64,000 nt of DNA from Thiothrix winogradskyi (GCF_021650935.1 NZ_CP091244.1:4154001-4218000); one strand, 5' to 3'; counted from the first letter of the stretch, positions 50,970 through 61,182 are shown. Notes: generated from the sequence alone by a model not told the origin. Numbers and translations: made by a program.

Positions 50970-52595
50970 TTAGCGCGAATCCCATCCCGGCAAATGTTTC
51001 GCTATGTTTTCAGCAAACACGTACATTCTGTAATCGCCGAATGCAAGCTCACGAGTAGGCTTCACAGCATACGACGCTAGATGTCCCCAATCAATTGCGG
51101 TAGCTTCTTGCTGTGAGAGGAGCAGAAAGGTTTCACCTTGCCAAGCACTAGGGCGAAACCAACGCTTAGACGACAAAAGATGCATTGGCTTAGGAATACC
51201 CTCATCAATAAGAATTTGTCTGACTAGCACATTTTCATTACTTAAAACGCTAATCACCCCCGCATTCCAGTATGTACCGTAGCCATACTTTAAATTCTGC
51301 TCTGCCAGAAACTCGATCAATGCAGTGTGTTGACTAGTGTATTGTTTAGATGTATTCCAATTAGTATTTGAATATGGATCTGATGCAACATATGTCGGAT
51401 AGGCACTAGTCGCAAATATCACCGATATAAAGGCAACAGAAACAGTAAACAAGTCTGGTTTTTTTAAGTTAAACGGTTGTACGAGTACAATAACCATCAC
51501 TAAAACAAGAGAAGGCACAAGATAGCGCGAACTCTGAATGCTATCATTCATATCCGGCACGGTAGTTGTCACTTGAAAGAAAAAAGCCCCCAAAAATGCA
51601 ATTAGGGTAAATAGTCCTAAAAAAGCCAACCCGTTTTTTTGCTGCAATGCTCGAAAAATCGCAATCGGTATTAACCCCAACAAAACCAACGCAGCGATTA
51701 GGCGAATCGCCTCATAAAAACCTGTAGCGCTAACCACGGGAGTACCAGCCATTGGTAATCCACCAAATATGGCAAAATACCCCCGTAAAGCCAATGCGAA
51801 ATTTCTAAGCATCAAATCATAGGAGAGCCAATGCGCATTTCCTGCTCCCGACACATTATTGACACCAGATAGTGTCTGTAAATGTATCAACGTGCCAATG
51901 ACAATGCCTGTAAAAACAATACTCATTAGAAGCCTAACACCAGATTGCTGGTAATCTGTATTTGAATCACGCCCCCTGAGCCAAAATATCAAAGCCGCCA
52001 CCAGCAGTGGAATGCCATACGAAACCAATCCACGCTGCGGATTTGACCAAAAAGCAAGCGAGATAACCACAAACAGCGCCACACCCCATAGCCATTTTCT
52101 GCCTTGAGGTGCTTCGATAAATCGCCAAGAAAAGTACACACAATAACAAGAAAAATACACGATCGTGCCGTAAGCAACTTGACCAAATAAGTTTTCTGCC
52201 ATAAGCCCAGAAATGCCTGCCGTGACTATTGCAACGACTAACAATCGATGCGCCATGCTGAGAGCCATTATGCTCGTCAACAACCATATACCGGACAGAA
52301 TCAACATCGACGACACTAATCCAGATAGAGCATGTGCCGTATACCCTGCTGGCAGAAAGGTCAACAAGGGAATAACAAAAGTGTGACCAAATAAAACAAA
52401 CAGGTCTTTATTGACGTAATTCCAATCGCTCGGAAAATAATCCCCCACCAAAATAATTTCCCTAGCGAGAAGCACCTTGATAGCACTATCAGAATGAAAG
52501 TATGCCTGATAACCTACAAATAAATACCAGCAAAGAAAGCCAATATTAATCAGCAGCAGCACCAGCGCAGCAGATGTTAGCATTTTCCTATGCAT
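50970..52595 (-). CDS. Polytopic membrane protein, GT-C glycosyltransferase-like
   Basis: A 541-residue protein with about eleven to thirteen membrane helices and a soluble C-terminal part (about 425-541). The first loop has YQAYFHSDSAIKVLLAREI, where an Asp in the first periplasmic loop is typical of GT-C enzymes that use lipid-linked sugars. It starts 2 bases after the stop of the large glycosyltransferase, so it is the last gene of the O-antigen operon. It converges on the DprE operon, which would make a lipid-linked arabinose. A role as an arabinosyltransferase is inference from that context; family membership is not proven. Confidence 0.65.
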   Translation of the reverse strand: MHRKMLTSAALVLLLINIGFLCWYLFVGYQAYFHSDSAIKVLLAREIILVGDYFPSDWNYVNKDLFVLFGHTFVIPLLTFLPAGYTAHALSGLVSSMLILSGIWLLTSIMALSMAHRLLVVAIVTAGISGLMAENLFGQVAYGTIVYFSCYCVYFSWRFIEAPQGRKWLWGVALFVVISLAFWSNPQRGLVSYGIPLLVAALIFWLRGRDSNTDYQQSGVRLLMSIVFTGIVIGTLIHLQTLSGVNNVSGAGNAHWLSYDLMLRNFALALRGYFAIFGGLPMAGTPVVSATGFYEAIRLIAALVLLGLIPIAIFRALQQKNGLAFLGLFTLIAFLGAFFFQVTTTVPDMNDSIQSSRYLVPSLVLVMVIVLVQPFNLKKPDLFTVSVAFISVIFATSAYPTYVASDPYSNTNWNTSKQYTSQHTALIEFLAEQNLKYGYGTYWNAGVISVLSNENVLVRQILIDEGIPKPMHLLSSKRWFRPSAWQGETFLLLSQQEATAIDWGHLASYAVKPTRELAFGDYRMYVFAENIAKHLPGWDSR

Positions 52596-52597
52596 GA

Positions 52598-55500
52598 CTA
52601 CACATTTCCGACTACAAACGCCTTTAACTGCGCGGCACTTTCAGCCCACGTCAACCACGAAATACCCGCAGATTGTGGGGCAGAATCGGCTTGCCACAAG
52701 GTTAACCATTGCTGGATTGCATCCGCTAACGCCTGCGGCTCTTTACCCTGAAAATAAAAGGCATGTTCACCCGCAATTTCACGAAATACCGGTAAGTCCC
52801 GCGCAATAATCGGTAAACCATGCTGTGCCGCTTCAATCAAGGGCAAGCCAAACCCTTCCCCTTCCGCTGCTGCCAGTAATACTGTGCAATGTTCATAGAG
52901 TTTCAGTAGCATTTCATCACTGATACCCGCAAACCAGAACAAACGTTTACCTAATTCGGGATGAGATTTGATTTTTGCCTGTAATGCCCCTGTTTTCCAA
53001 CCTGCTTGACCCACAATCACTAGCGTTATCTCAACATCTTTACGCCATAATTGCTCAAAAGCTGACAATGTTTGCTGATAGCCCTTTCGAGATTCCACCG
53101 TACTCACCATTAATACTGCTCTGGTATTCTTCAGTATATTGAGAATCTCCACATAATTAGCGGGCAAACCAACTGAAGGAAGGCTGTGGTTTATATCTGC
53201 ACCCATATGGAAATGCCCAATATGCACTTTATCAGAACGGTTCAGTACCTGACCATCACACCAGGTTTTTAATTCATCTGCCACAGTAGCTGAAATGCAT
53301 AACAAACCATTGGCAATCTTGGTGACACTTCTCAACCAATTATTATAATGAAACACCACATCATTATTAAAATGTTCTGGCATCGATACTGGCAGCATGT
53401 CATACACCACCCAATAAATCTTTACTCCACGCACTCGCTGTAAAGATAACACCGGCTCCATTAATGGTAAGTTATGTAACACAAGATCCAAGCCTAAAAA
53501 AACATCGCCCGATTTAAACGCAACAGCTTCATCCATTAATGGGATATTTTTTAATCCGAGAAGATGCCCAGTTAGATTTCGCGCATAAGAATACGCTTTA
53601 CCCTGCGCATAAACAGGCTCAACACGATAACCCGATGGCGGGTTAAGTAAAAGTTCTCTAAGAATTGCTTTGGTCACTCGATGTACACCAGAACCAAAAT
53701 CTTTCCACTGCAAGGATGAGACATCTACCAACAGACTCTTTTGATCGTCTGAAAATTGCCGATTAAGAATAAATTCTGTCGCTGCTGCCATATCTTGATC
53801 ATTTAGTGGCGCAACAGCAGGTACAGTCTCAACTGCCTCGATGACTGGATCACCACAGGAATCTACCACCTGAGTAGATTCCAATAATGATTGACGCTGC
53901 TCCTCATTCAGCAACACCAATAAACGCTTCATCAATACAGAGCCAGTATCTTGCCCTGAATTAGAAACATCTACCCCAGAAATACCCAGCAAATCGTCGG
54001 CGAGTGGTCTAATACTGTTAAGCCACTGCTGGTATTGGGACACCATTTCACTATCAAAACATTCAGGCAATGCCTCATATACTACCCAATATAATTTTAT
54101 TCCACGGACGCGTTGAAGCTGTAAAACATCTGTCATCTGCGGCATCGAATGGAGAGCAGAATCTAATCCCAGAAAAATATCGCCTCGTTTGAATTCTACC
54201 GCTTCATCGGGTAATGACAGATCGTCAAATCCTAATAACTGACAAGTAAACCTTCGTGCGTAACGGTATTGCCCCACATCCGCGTAAATAGGTTCGACAC
54301 GATAACCAGCAGGTGGATTCAACAGCATCTCAGATAGAATCGCTTGTGTTGATGGGTTTACGTGCGTTTTAGAATCACGTTTCACCCCATTCGACACATC
54401 CACAAACCATGTTTTCTGCCCTTGGGTAAATTGACGATTGGCAACGATACTGTTCGCTAGCTGAATGAAATCCTGATCAGAGAGTGATGGATTCAAACAA
54501 ATATTTTGAATATCCTGCACCAAATGGTCTTCCTGAAGGCGCGGATCAGTCAGATAAAAACGCTCAAGGGCATCACGATACATAACACCCACGCTAGTAG
54601 GCGCGTGATGCTGCTGCAAATAAGCTCGACCTGCTTCAGCAAACGTTCGCCGTACTGTCTCATCCCCAAACATCAACTCCAGCGCTGCCCCCAACTCATC
54701 GTCAGCGAAGTCGGCGGTTAATTTTATTGCCAATCCATCGGGGATTTCCGTCGCCGAACCGTAGGCATTGAAAATGGTGGGTAAACCACTTGCCAAGCAA
54801 TCCAAAATAGCCGCAGAGGTTTCTCCGCGTGTATCAGTACGCAATTGTACCGCCACATCCGCTGCTGCCAGCCAGTTGTCGTAATCTTCCTGCGCGGCAA
54901 AGCCGGTAATCTGAATCCGCTCTTTGGCATGAGCTGAACGAATAATTTGCTGAATCGCCGGGGCATATTCCTTGCCACCCAACTCACCAACAAACACCAG
55001 TTTACAGCGAGAATCATGAGATAACGGGCTTGCCAACCATGCATTCAGCAGCCGTTGGTTCTGCTTACTAGGGGCTAACATCCCAAACGAACAGATAATC
55101 ATGTCATCAGCACTGACACCCAGTTGACGACGAGCTTCCGCACGACTGTTATGCCGTTTAGGGGCACGCACCAGCGGGATCACCTGCCAGTGCTCCGGGT
55201 AATCTTCCCCATACCATTGCTGCGCTAATTGTTTGGGAAAATGCGAGTGAACCACGACTCCACGTGCACTCTCCAAAACCCGTAGGTTGGCTGGATAAGT
55301 ATTCATCACGCAATCATAATCAGCATTCACCAACAGGTGCAGTGCAGCGTAACCGTGTGACGCATACAATGCCCGCATCAAGGTACCTGCCTTGTACCCC
55401 GTCACATCCATGTGACCTTTGACATTGACCAGATAAAAATCATGCAGGGTAATCACCCCTGGAAATGCCTGTAACAACTCAAACATGTGCTGGTGAAATG

Positions 55501-57001
55501 CACTATTGCCCACCTGATACAAACACCGCTCATATCGCCGATGATTTTCCTTAAACCACGCCACCGAACGTACCGGAAAATTCGCCTGAATCCACGCATC
55601 TTCGATCACCGGCTGATCCGTGACCACTTCAATCTCGTAATAACGCGCTAACTCTGGCAACAACATGGCACTATACGCTGCAATCCCCGTCTTTTCCGGT
55701 GGCAGCGGGGAGATGAATGCCAAACGCGGGCGTTTAGCCGCAACAGCCACAGGGACAAGCACCCTGGCTGCGGCTTGTTGCTGCGCATGGTGCGCCTCAA
55801 ACGCATCCAATGCTGTGCGAGCAGACTTATCCCACGAAAACTTTTGCGCTTGCGCCAAACCGTGTTCACGCAAAGCATTGTAAAAGCCCTGATCCTGCAA
55901 CGCTTGCGCCATCTTAGCGGTAATGGATGCCGTATTGTGCGGGTCAAACAAAGCATCAGCGCACCCCATAATCTCTGGAATGCTGGAACAGTTAGACCCA
56001 ATGGCAGGCAAACCGCACGCCATCGCTTCCAATACAGGTAATCCGAAACCTTCACGTTTGGAGGGGAACACAAACAGCTTCGCCATATTGTACAGCGCAA
56101 TCAGATCTTCATCCGGCACAAACCCGGTAAACACCACATCAGCACCTTGCAACCCGTGCTGCTGCGCCAATACCTGAAATTGTTGCCGATCTCGCTCATT
56201 GACTTTACAAACCACCACCAATTGATACTGCTGACGCAATGCCAATGGTAACTTAGCAAAAGCTTCCACCAACCCTTCAATATTTTTGCGGTGATCAATT
56301 CCCCCCGTATACATAACGAAGGGTTTGCTTAAACCGTAACGCTGGCTGATCGCTTGACGCTGTTCTGGCTTTAAATCCAACACCTGAAAATCAGCCGTCA
56401 TCGCCCCCGACAAGTTGATCACCTTATATTCTTCGATCCCCAGAAACTCAAACGCTTCCTGCCGGGAATGCTCAGAAATGGAGAGCAACAACGCCGCATT
56501 GCGCAGCGATTGCAGCTTACGGTAATACCAATGCTGCGTTGCTTCGTTAGCCAAATAAATATTGGCATACGCCAGTGGGATCAAATCATACAGCGTCACC
56601 GCCGAACGACTGGCAATTTCCCCACTATGCACCGATGCCACTGCATCATCCCCAAGCCCCTCGAACAAGCTGGAAACGTGAATAATGTCGGGGCGCAGGC
56701 TGGCTAAAAAATCTTCTCGCACTCGTTCTGCTGCCCGAATGCGCCAAGCATTTTCAGGCAGACATTCCGCGAGTCTACTTGGCACACTAAACACATGAAT
56801 ATGTTCTGCTGGGATATAAGCCGAAAATTCCGCTTTGACATCCGCCAAGGTATTGGCGAAATTCGCATTCAGAGCGAGATGGATCTCATGTGTCCCCGTC
56901 TGTTTCACCATCGCCTGCGCCAAGGCAAACGAATAGCGTCCAATCCCACGCTCACGACTTCCTGTTGATTGACAAGCCTGTAAATCTAAAATAATCCGCA
57001 T
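52598..57001 (-). CDS. Multidomain glycosyltransferase with three GT4 modules
   Basis: A 1467-residue cytoplasmic protein. Module 1 (about 1-405) is a complete GT4 with FPSKREGFGLPVLEAMACGL. Module 2 (about 425-800) is a second GT-B fold with RTDTRGETSAAILDCLASGL. A partial N-terminal half of a further GT4 lies at about 880-1060 (GYRVEPIYADVGQYRYARRF). Module 3 (about 1085-1467) is complete, begins with a second copy of that half (GYRVEPVYAQGKAYSYARNL) and ends with AAAEGEGFGLPLIEAAQHGL. Multi-module GTs of this kind build O-antigen repeat units processively in ABC-transporter-dependent pathways, fitting the Wzm/Wzt genes upstream. Confidence 0.88.
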   Translation of the reverse strand: MRIILDLQACQSTGSRERGIGRYSFALAQAMVKQTGTHEIHLALNANFANTLADVKAEFSAYIPAEHIHVFSVPSRLAECLPENAWRIRAAERVREDFLASLRPDIIHVSSLFEGLGDDAVASVHSGEIASRSAVTLYDLIPLAYANIYLANEATQHWYYRKLQSLRNAALLLSISEHSRQEAFEFLGIEEYKVINLSGAMTADFQVLDLKPEQRQAISQRYGLSKPFVMYTGGIDHRKNIEGLVEAFAKLPLALRQQYQLVVVCKVNERDRQQFQVLAQQHGLQGADVVFTGFVPDEDLIALYNMAKLFVFPSKREGFGLPVLEAMACGLPAIGSNCSSIPEIMGCADALFDPHNTASITAKMAQALQDQGFYNALREHGLAQAQKFSWDKSARTALDAFEAHHAQQQAAARVLVPVAVAAKRPRLAFISPLPPEKTGIAAYSAMLLPELARYYEIEVVTDQPVIEDAWIQANFPVRSVAWFKENHRRYERCLYQVGNSAFHQHMFELLQAFPGVITLHDFYLVNVKGHMDVTGYKAGTLMRALYASHGYAALHLLVNADYDCVMNTYPANLRVLESARGVVVHSHFPKQLAQQWYGEDYPEHWQVIPLVRAPKRHNSRAEARRQLGVSADDMIICSFGMLAPSKQNQRLLNAWLASPLSHDSRCKLVFVGELGGKEYAPAIQQIIRSAHAKERIQITGFAAQEDYDNWLAAADVAVQLRTDTRGETSAAILDCLASGLPTIFNAYGSATEIPDGLAIKLTADFADDELGAALELMFGDETVRRTFAEAGRAYLQQHHAPTSVGVMYRDALERFYLTDPRLQEDHLVQDIQNICLNPSLSDQDFIQLANSIVANRQFTQGQKTWFVDVSNGVKRDSKTHVNPSTQAILSEMLLNPPAGYRVEPIYADVGQYRYARRFTCQLLGFDDLSLPDEAVEFKRGDIFLGLDSALHSMPQMTDVLQLQRVRGIKLYWVVYEALPECFDSEMVSQYQQWLNSIRPLADDLLGISGVDVSNSGQDTGSVLMKRLLVLLNEEQRQSLLESTQVVDSCGDPVIEAVETVPAVAPLNDQDMAAATEFILNRQFSDDQKSLLVDVSSLQWKDFGSGVHRVTKAILRELLLNPPSGYRVEPVYAQGKAYSYARNLTGHLLGLKNIPLMDEAVAFKSGDVFLGLDLVLHNLPLMEPVLSLQRVRGVKIYWVVYDMLPVSMPEHFNNDVVFHYNNWLRSVTKIANGLLCISATVADELKTWCDGQVLNRSDKVHIGHFHMGADINHSLPSVGLPANYVEILNILKNTRAVLMVSTVESRKGYQQTLSAFEQLWRKDVEITLVIVGQAGWKTGALQAKIKSHPELGKRLFWFAGISDEMLLKLYEHCTVLLAAAEGEGFGLPLIEAAQHGLPIIARDLPVFREIAGEHAFYFQGKEPQALADAIQQWLTLWQADSAPQSAGISWLTWAESAAQLKAFVVGNV

Positions 57002-57039
57002 AATATTCCGCCGCTATCTAACCTTAGCCATTGCAGGCT

Positions 57040-58299
57040 TTAGGTGTTGCTTTTCATCTTGGTATAGAGGGTATTCGCCGCACTCCCGATTTGGGAAGGG
57101 CTTAACGTTTGCCTATCCGGCACATGGTGGGAGCGCAACAGCATCCGTGCCAATCGCTTGTGTATGCTTGGAAAACGCTGAATCAGTTTTTTAACAAAGT
57201 GTGCAAATAGGGGATTGGTATCAGCAAAATATTTTGTTTTGCGCACCAGTTTTTTCAATAGACGTACAGCTAATCCTTTCAACTGATAGGTGGTACGACG
57301 CAGACGGCTTTCCGGTTTCAGACTAATCCAAGCACTGCCGCCCTTAACAACTTTACGCAACAATGGCTTGCCATGATCGGCCAGCAAACGTAAAGGCTTG
57401 GTGATACGCCATGCAGTTCCAGCATACACGCCCATCAGCTCTTGCTGTATCGACGTTTTCTCACGTACAAGCGCAATATGTTGTTGCTGCATCTGCTCAT
57501 GCTGCTGGTGCAAGTGCTGATACGCTAGTGCTTGTTGCTGTGTTTCTTGCTGTGCTTGTTGTACATCATGAGCCAACCGTTCCTGCAAATGCGCAATCAT
57601 GTCACGGAGAATGACTTCACGGTATGGCATGAAATCATCCAGTACATTGGGAGGTGCGATGAACACCTCGCGCAAATGTCCGACTTCCTGCGCTACATAA
57701 AAGCGATTCAGCCCATCAAAATACACAAAATCATAACGTTTGCCAGTAATCAGCATCTCCCACTCCGCATAACGGACTTCAGTGGAATTCGGCAACGTGG
57801 CTTCGACCAGAATGATTTGCGGGCGGTAACGCTCAAGATCGATGCTTCTAATAACTGCTGTCTCCACGCCTTCCACATCAATTTTCAGGAAATGGATAGT
57901 ATTAGGCGCGTATTGCTTGCATACAGCATCCAACGTAACAGCCGGAACACTACATTCCGACAGTTTGAATCCCTCCTGCCGATGACGTTCTGCAATCTCA
58001 GGATCAGCCGTCGCCAGACCAGTATCTGGCACGTCATACAGAATCAGCGAATCAGCCGTATCGGAAATAGCAACATTCAAGTTGATGTCAGCTACCCTAG
58101 ATTCAGCCAACATAGCGAACCACTGCGCCACAGGCTCGATATTGATACCACGCCAGCCACGTTCGTAAAATAAGTAAGTGACCGAATCCGCTACCGGCGC
58201 ATTCGCTCCCACATCAATAAAAAAGCCCTTATCCACAGCATGGAAAGCACGCCATAACATCACATCTTCATAATTCTGGGCATACGACACAAATTTCAT
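57040..58299 (-). CDS. FkbM family methyltransferase
   Basis: A 419-residue protein. The FkbM-type SAM domain covers about 1-225, with FFIDVGANAPVADSVTYLFY (SAM loop), INIEPVAQWFAMLAESR and IHFLKIDVEGVETAVIRSID. A Gln-rich coiled coil follows (about 235-285, QQAQQETQQQALAYQHLHQQ), then a basic C-terminal region. In O-antigen clusters such proteins O-methylate sugars, sometimes as a chain-terminating cap recognised by the Wzt C-terminal domain encoded next door; the coiled coil would fit a molecular-ruler role (inference). Overlaps the Wzt gene by 4 bases. Confidence 0.87.
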   Translation of the reverse strand: MKFVSYAQNYEDVMLWRAFHAVDKGFFIDVGANAPVADSVTYLFYERGWRGINIEPVAQWFAMLAESRVADINLNVAISDTADSLILYDVPDTGLATADPEIAERHRQEGFKLSECSVPAVTLDAVCKQYAPNTIHFLKIDVEGVETAVIRSIDLERYRPQIILVEATLPNSTEVRYAEWEMLITGKRYDFVYFDGLNRFYVAQEVGHLREVFIAPPNVLDDFMPYREVILRDMIAHLQERLAHDVQQAQQETQQQALAYQHLHQQHEQMQQQHIALVREKTSIQQELMGVYAGTAWRITKPLRLLADHGKPLLRKVVKGGSAWISLKPESRLRRTTYQLKGLAVRLLKKLVRKTKYFADTNPLFAHFVKKLIQRFPSIHKRLARMLLRSHHVPDRQTLSPSQIGSAANTLYTKMKSNT

Positions 58300-59519
58300 G
58301 CGCGTTGAATCTCCAATCCTGGCAACATCCAGTTACACCCCTCAAAATAAGCATGGTTCATATTCGCCACCTCGAATACCAGCGCCAAATCACGCCATTC
58401 GTAATTGTTAACTAGGTGGGTATCGGTACTCACCAAAGCAGTGGAAATCGAATAGCTCCCATTCCCCAAATTCGCCGAGAAGCGAAAGGAATAAGTGATC
58501 AATTCCCCAACCTCTACGTTATCCAACGGGCATTGCAACGCATCGGTATTTATCCCAAAAATAGGGCATCCGAGCCGATCTCTAATCATATAACCCAATA
58601 TCAAACGAGGAATGGGTGCATGAACCTGCACCACAATCCGCAACTCAACCGCTGCACCAACGGACACGATCTCAAGCGGCTTACCGGCTGAATCGGTTAG
58701 CGTGATCTCAACCACTCTCGCTTCGCCTGTTCCCGACACTGTACGAGTTTTTCCCATATCGGTCTGTTCTTGGCGAATCGTTCCTTGCCCCTCTTTCTCA
58801 CCGATCATGGCGTTATAAAAATCCACCACATCGTTCGGTTCACCTTGCTTCAGTAACCTACCCTTTTCCAGCAAGACAGCGCGGTCACATACCGAACGCA
58901 CCAAGTTATGGTCATGTGTCACCAACAATAACGTCGTGCCTTGTTGCTGAAATTCACGGATACGGTTGAAACTCTTATGCTGAAAATACGCATCGCCCAC
59001 CGACAATGCCTCATCCACGATCAAAATATCGGGGCGAAACGCTGTTGCCACCGCAAACGCCACACGCATCTGCATCCCGCTCGAATAAGTGCGCACAGGT
59101 TCATTGAAATACGCACCGATTTCCGCAAATGCCTCGATCTCCGCCATCTGCGCCAGTACCATTTCATGGGAAAAGCCCATCAGCCCCGCTGTGTGCAAAA
59201 CATTGTCCCGCCCGCTTAACTCTGGGCTAAACCCCATCCCCAATTCCAAAATCGCCGAGACTCGCCCATTCACCCAGACATTGCCAGTAGTTGGAAACTG
59301 TGTGCCCGTGATCAACTTGAGCAGAGTACTTTTACCCGCGCCATTCTGCCCGACAATCCCCACAGCTTCACCTTGACGAACACTGAAACTGACATCTTGC
59401 AGCACCCACTGTTCTGACGACGGTGGGATGTGACCACCAAACCAGTTAAACACCCGCTGCCATTCCGAAGCGTAATGCCGATAAGCCTTACCGACCTGCT
59501 GCACATCTAACACGTTCAT
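58296..59519 (-). CDS. ABC transporter ATP-binding protein with O-antigen-binding domain (Wzt-like)
   Basis: A 407-residue protein. The nucleotide-binding domain (about 1-235) has Walker A GIVGQNGAGKSTLLK, signature YSSGMQMRVAFAVATAF and Walker B ILIVDEALSVGD. A C-terminal beta-sandwich (about 260-405, RLILGYMIRDRLGCPIFGIN) is of the Wzt_C type that binds the capped end of the polysaccharide. With the Wzm-like permease it exports the undecaprenyl-linked O-antigen or glycan to the periplasm. It overlaps both neighbours by 4 bases. Confidence 0.92.
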   Translation of the reverse strand: MNVLDVQQVGKAYRHYASEWQRVFNWFGGHIPPSSEQWVLQDVSFSVRQGEAVGIVGQNGAGKSTLLKLITGTQFPTTGNVWVNGRVSAILELGMGFSPELSGRDNVLHTAGLMGFSHEMVLAQMAEIEAFAEIGAYFNEPVRTYSSGMQMRVAFAVATAFRPDILIVDEALSVGDAYFQHKSFNRIREFQQQGTTLLLVTHDHNLVRSVCDRAVLLEKGRLLKQGEPNDVVDFYNAMIGEKEGQGTIRQEQTDMGKTRTVSGTGEARVVEITLTDSAGKPLEIVSVGAAVELRIVVQVHAPIPRLILGYMIRDRLGCPIFGINTDALQCPLDNVEVGELITYSFRFSANLGNGSYSISTALVSTDTHLVNNYEWRDLALVFEVANMNHAYFEGCNWMLPGLEIQRA

Positions 59520-60310
59520 AGCATGTCCACCATTTCCGGGCTGGCCTTGCGGAACAGGATTATCGCCATCAATGACAACAACACTGCCAACACCCCGATC
59601 ACGATAACTCCCCCCAGAGCGGGAGGCTGATTAAATACCAACACTTGATGGTAAGCCTCGACCACCGAATACATAGGATTCAGCACCAACCATTGGCGGT
59701 AGTTTTCCGGGATAATGCTCGACATATACACAATTGGGGTAAACCAAAACAAAAATTGCAACACAATTGGCACTACCTGCCCAATGTCACGCATAAACAC
59801 ATTCAGCACACCGAGAATCAGCCCTAAGCCTAACCCAAACCCCAATGTCACCAATATCAACAGCGGCAACCACAAAATTTGCACACCGGGGACATGCCCT
59901 AACAGCAAAAAAATAAAAAGAATAGCCAATAATAACAAAATGTTATTTAACAATGCCCCCCCTGCTACGATGATCGGCAAACTAATTCGTGGAAAAGAAA
60001 TCTTTTTCAGTAAGTTACCATGATCAATAAACAACGTAAGGGAACGCTGTATCACCTCAGCAAATAGATTCCAAGCCAACGTACCTGCCAGCAGGTAAAT
60101 CGCATACGCATACGGATTGTCGATCCCCGGCAGTTTGCTAGCCAACACATGCGAGAGAATAAAAGCAAAAATCGCCACCTGCATCAACGGCTGAAGAATG
60201 CCCCACAAACCGCCCAAGCTGCTACGGATAAAACGCACCCGAAACTCATTGAGGATGGACGAAATAATAAAATGCTGGAAACCCCACGCTGCCAGCAACA
60301 TACCTTTCAT
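59516..60310 (-). CDS. ABC transporter permease for polysaccharide export (Wzm-like)
   Basis: A 264-residue ABC-2 type permease with six membrane helices and the N-terminal segment NEFRVRFIRSSLGGLWGILQ typical of Wzm/TagG. The ATG at 60310 overlaps the stop of the preceding reductase gene (ATGA), so it is preferred over the in-frame 60334. Forms the channel with the Wzt-like ATPase encoded just downstream. Confidence 0.92.
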   Translation of the reverse strand: MKGMLLAAWGFQHFIISSILNEFRVRFIRSSLGGLWGILQPLMQVAIFAFILSHVLASKLPGIDNPYAYAIYLLAGTLAWNLFAEVIQRSLTLFIDHGNLLKKISFPRISLPIIVAGGALLNNILLLLAILFIFLLLGHVPGVQILWLPLLILVTLGFGLGLGLILGVLNVFMRDIGQVVPIVLQFLFWFTPIVYMSSIIPENYRQWLVLNPMYSVVEAYHQVLVFNQPPALGGVIVIGVLAVLLSLMAIILFRKASPEMVDML

Positions 60311-61158
60311 ATCGACTCTCCGCTCAACATCCAATCCAACGTGGACTCGAACGGATACGGCTTAATGCCCACCCACGCATCCAACTTGGCGTGATTACCG
60401 ACCTGTAACAGGCATTCTTTACGGATCAAATCAACCTTCTGATTAAGCTGAATCTCATGCCCAGTTTTTTGCTGCAAATAATCCAAAATGTAGCGAATCG
60501 TCACCGCCCGACCGGAACACAGATTCACAACGCCTTCGTATTCACTGTCTAACAACGCACGATAGACTTGAGCCACCCAACGCACGTCAGAAAAATCTCG
60601 CGCCACATCAATATTCCCCAGCTCAATGGCTGGCAAACGCTGTTTAAAATGGCTGACTAACTTTGGCACGAGGAAACGCCCCGCCTGACCATAGCCGGTG
60701 TAATTAAACGGACGGGTAATAATGATCGACAAATCATCTCGATAGTTTTCAGCAACACACTCCATCGCGTACTTGCTAACGGCGTAGTGACTGCGCGGTG
60801 CGACTGGAAAGTCTTCATCCAGCGGCTCACCATTGCCAAAACCGTACACATGCGAGGTACTCACTAAAATCACTTTCTGCAAATTCTCACGAATCTCCAT
60901 GCAGGCTTTCAGCAAGTTTTCACTGCCAATCAAATGGACTTGATAAATGTTGATGTCTTTGCCATCCAACGTAAAGCTTATACCCGCCAGATGCACCACA
61001 TGAGTAGGATTGACACTTGTGACTTCAGCCGTCAGCGCATCCAAATCGCGGATATCTGCTTGTAATCCGTAGACCTCATGCCCCAGTTGCCGCAGCAGTT
61101 CAACCAAATAATGCCCAGTAAAACCTTGCGCACCAGTGACCAACACCCGTTTTATCAT
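60307..61158 (-). CDS. Extended SDR nucleotide-sugar enzyme (GDP-mannose dehydratase / RMD-like)
   Basis: A 283-residue extended short-chain dehydrogenase. The NAD(P) loop VTGAQGFTGHYL is near the N-terminus, the catalytic Ser is in VSTSHVYG and Tyr/Lys in SHYAVSKYAME. The DFSDVRWVAQVYRALL segment resembles GDP-6-deoxy-4-keto-hexose reductases (RMD) and GDP-mannose dehydratases. It likely supplies a deoxysugar for the O-antigen made by the downstream glycosyltransferases. Length is shorter than GMD and normal for RMD, so a reductase is favoured. Confidence 0.8.
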   Translation of the reverse strand: MIKRVLVTGAQGFTGHYLVELLRQLGHEVYGLQADIRDLDALTAEVTSVNPTHVVHLAGISFTLDGKDINIYQVHLIGSENLLKACMEIRENLQKVILVSTSHVYGFGNGEPLDEDFPVAPRSHYAVSKYAMECVAENYRDDLSIIITRPFNYTGYGQAGRFLVPKLVSHFKQRLPAIELGNIDVARDFSDVRWVAQVYRALLDSEYEGVVNLCSGRAVTIRYILDYLQQKTGHEIQLNQKVDLIRKECLLQVGNHAKLDAWVGIKPYPFESTLDWMLSGESI

Positions 61159-61182
61159 TTAACAATACCTAGCGGTTATATT

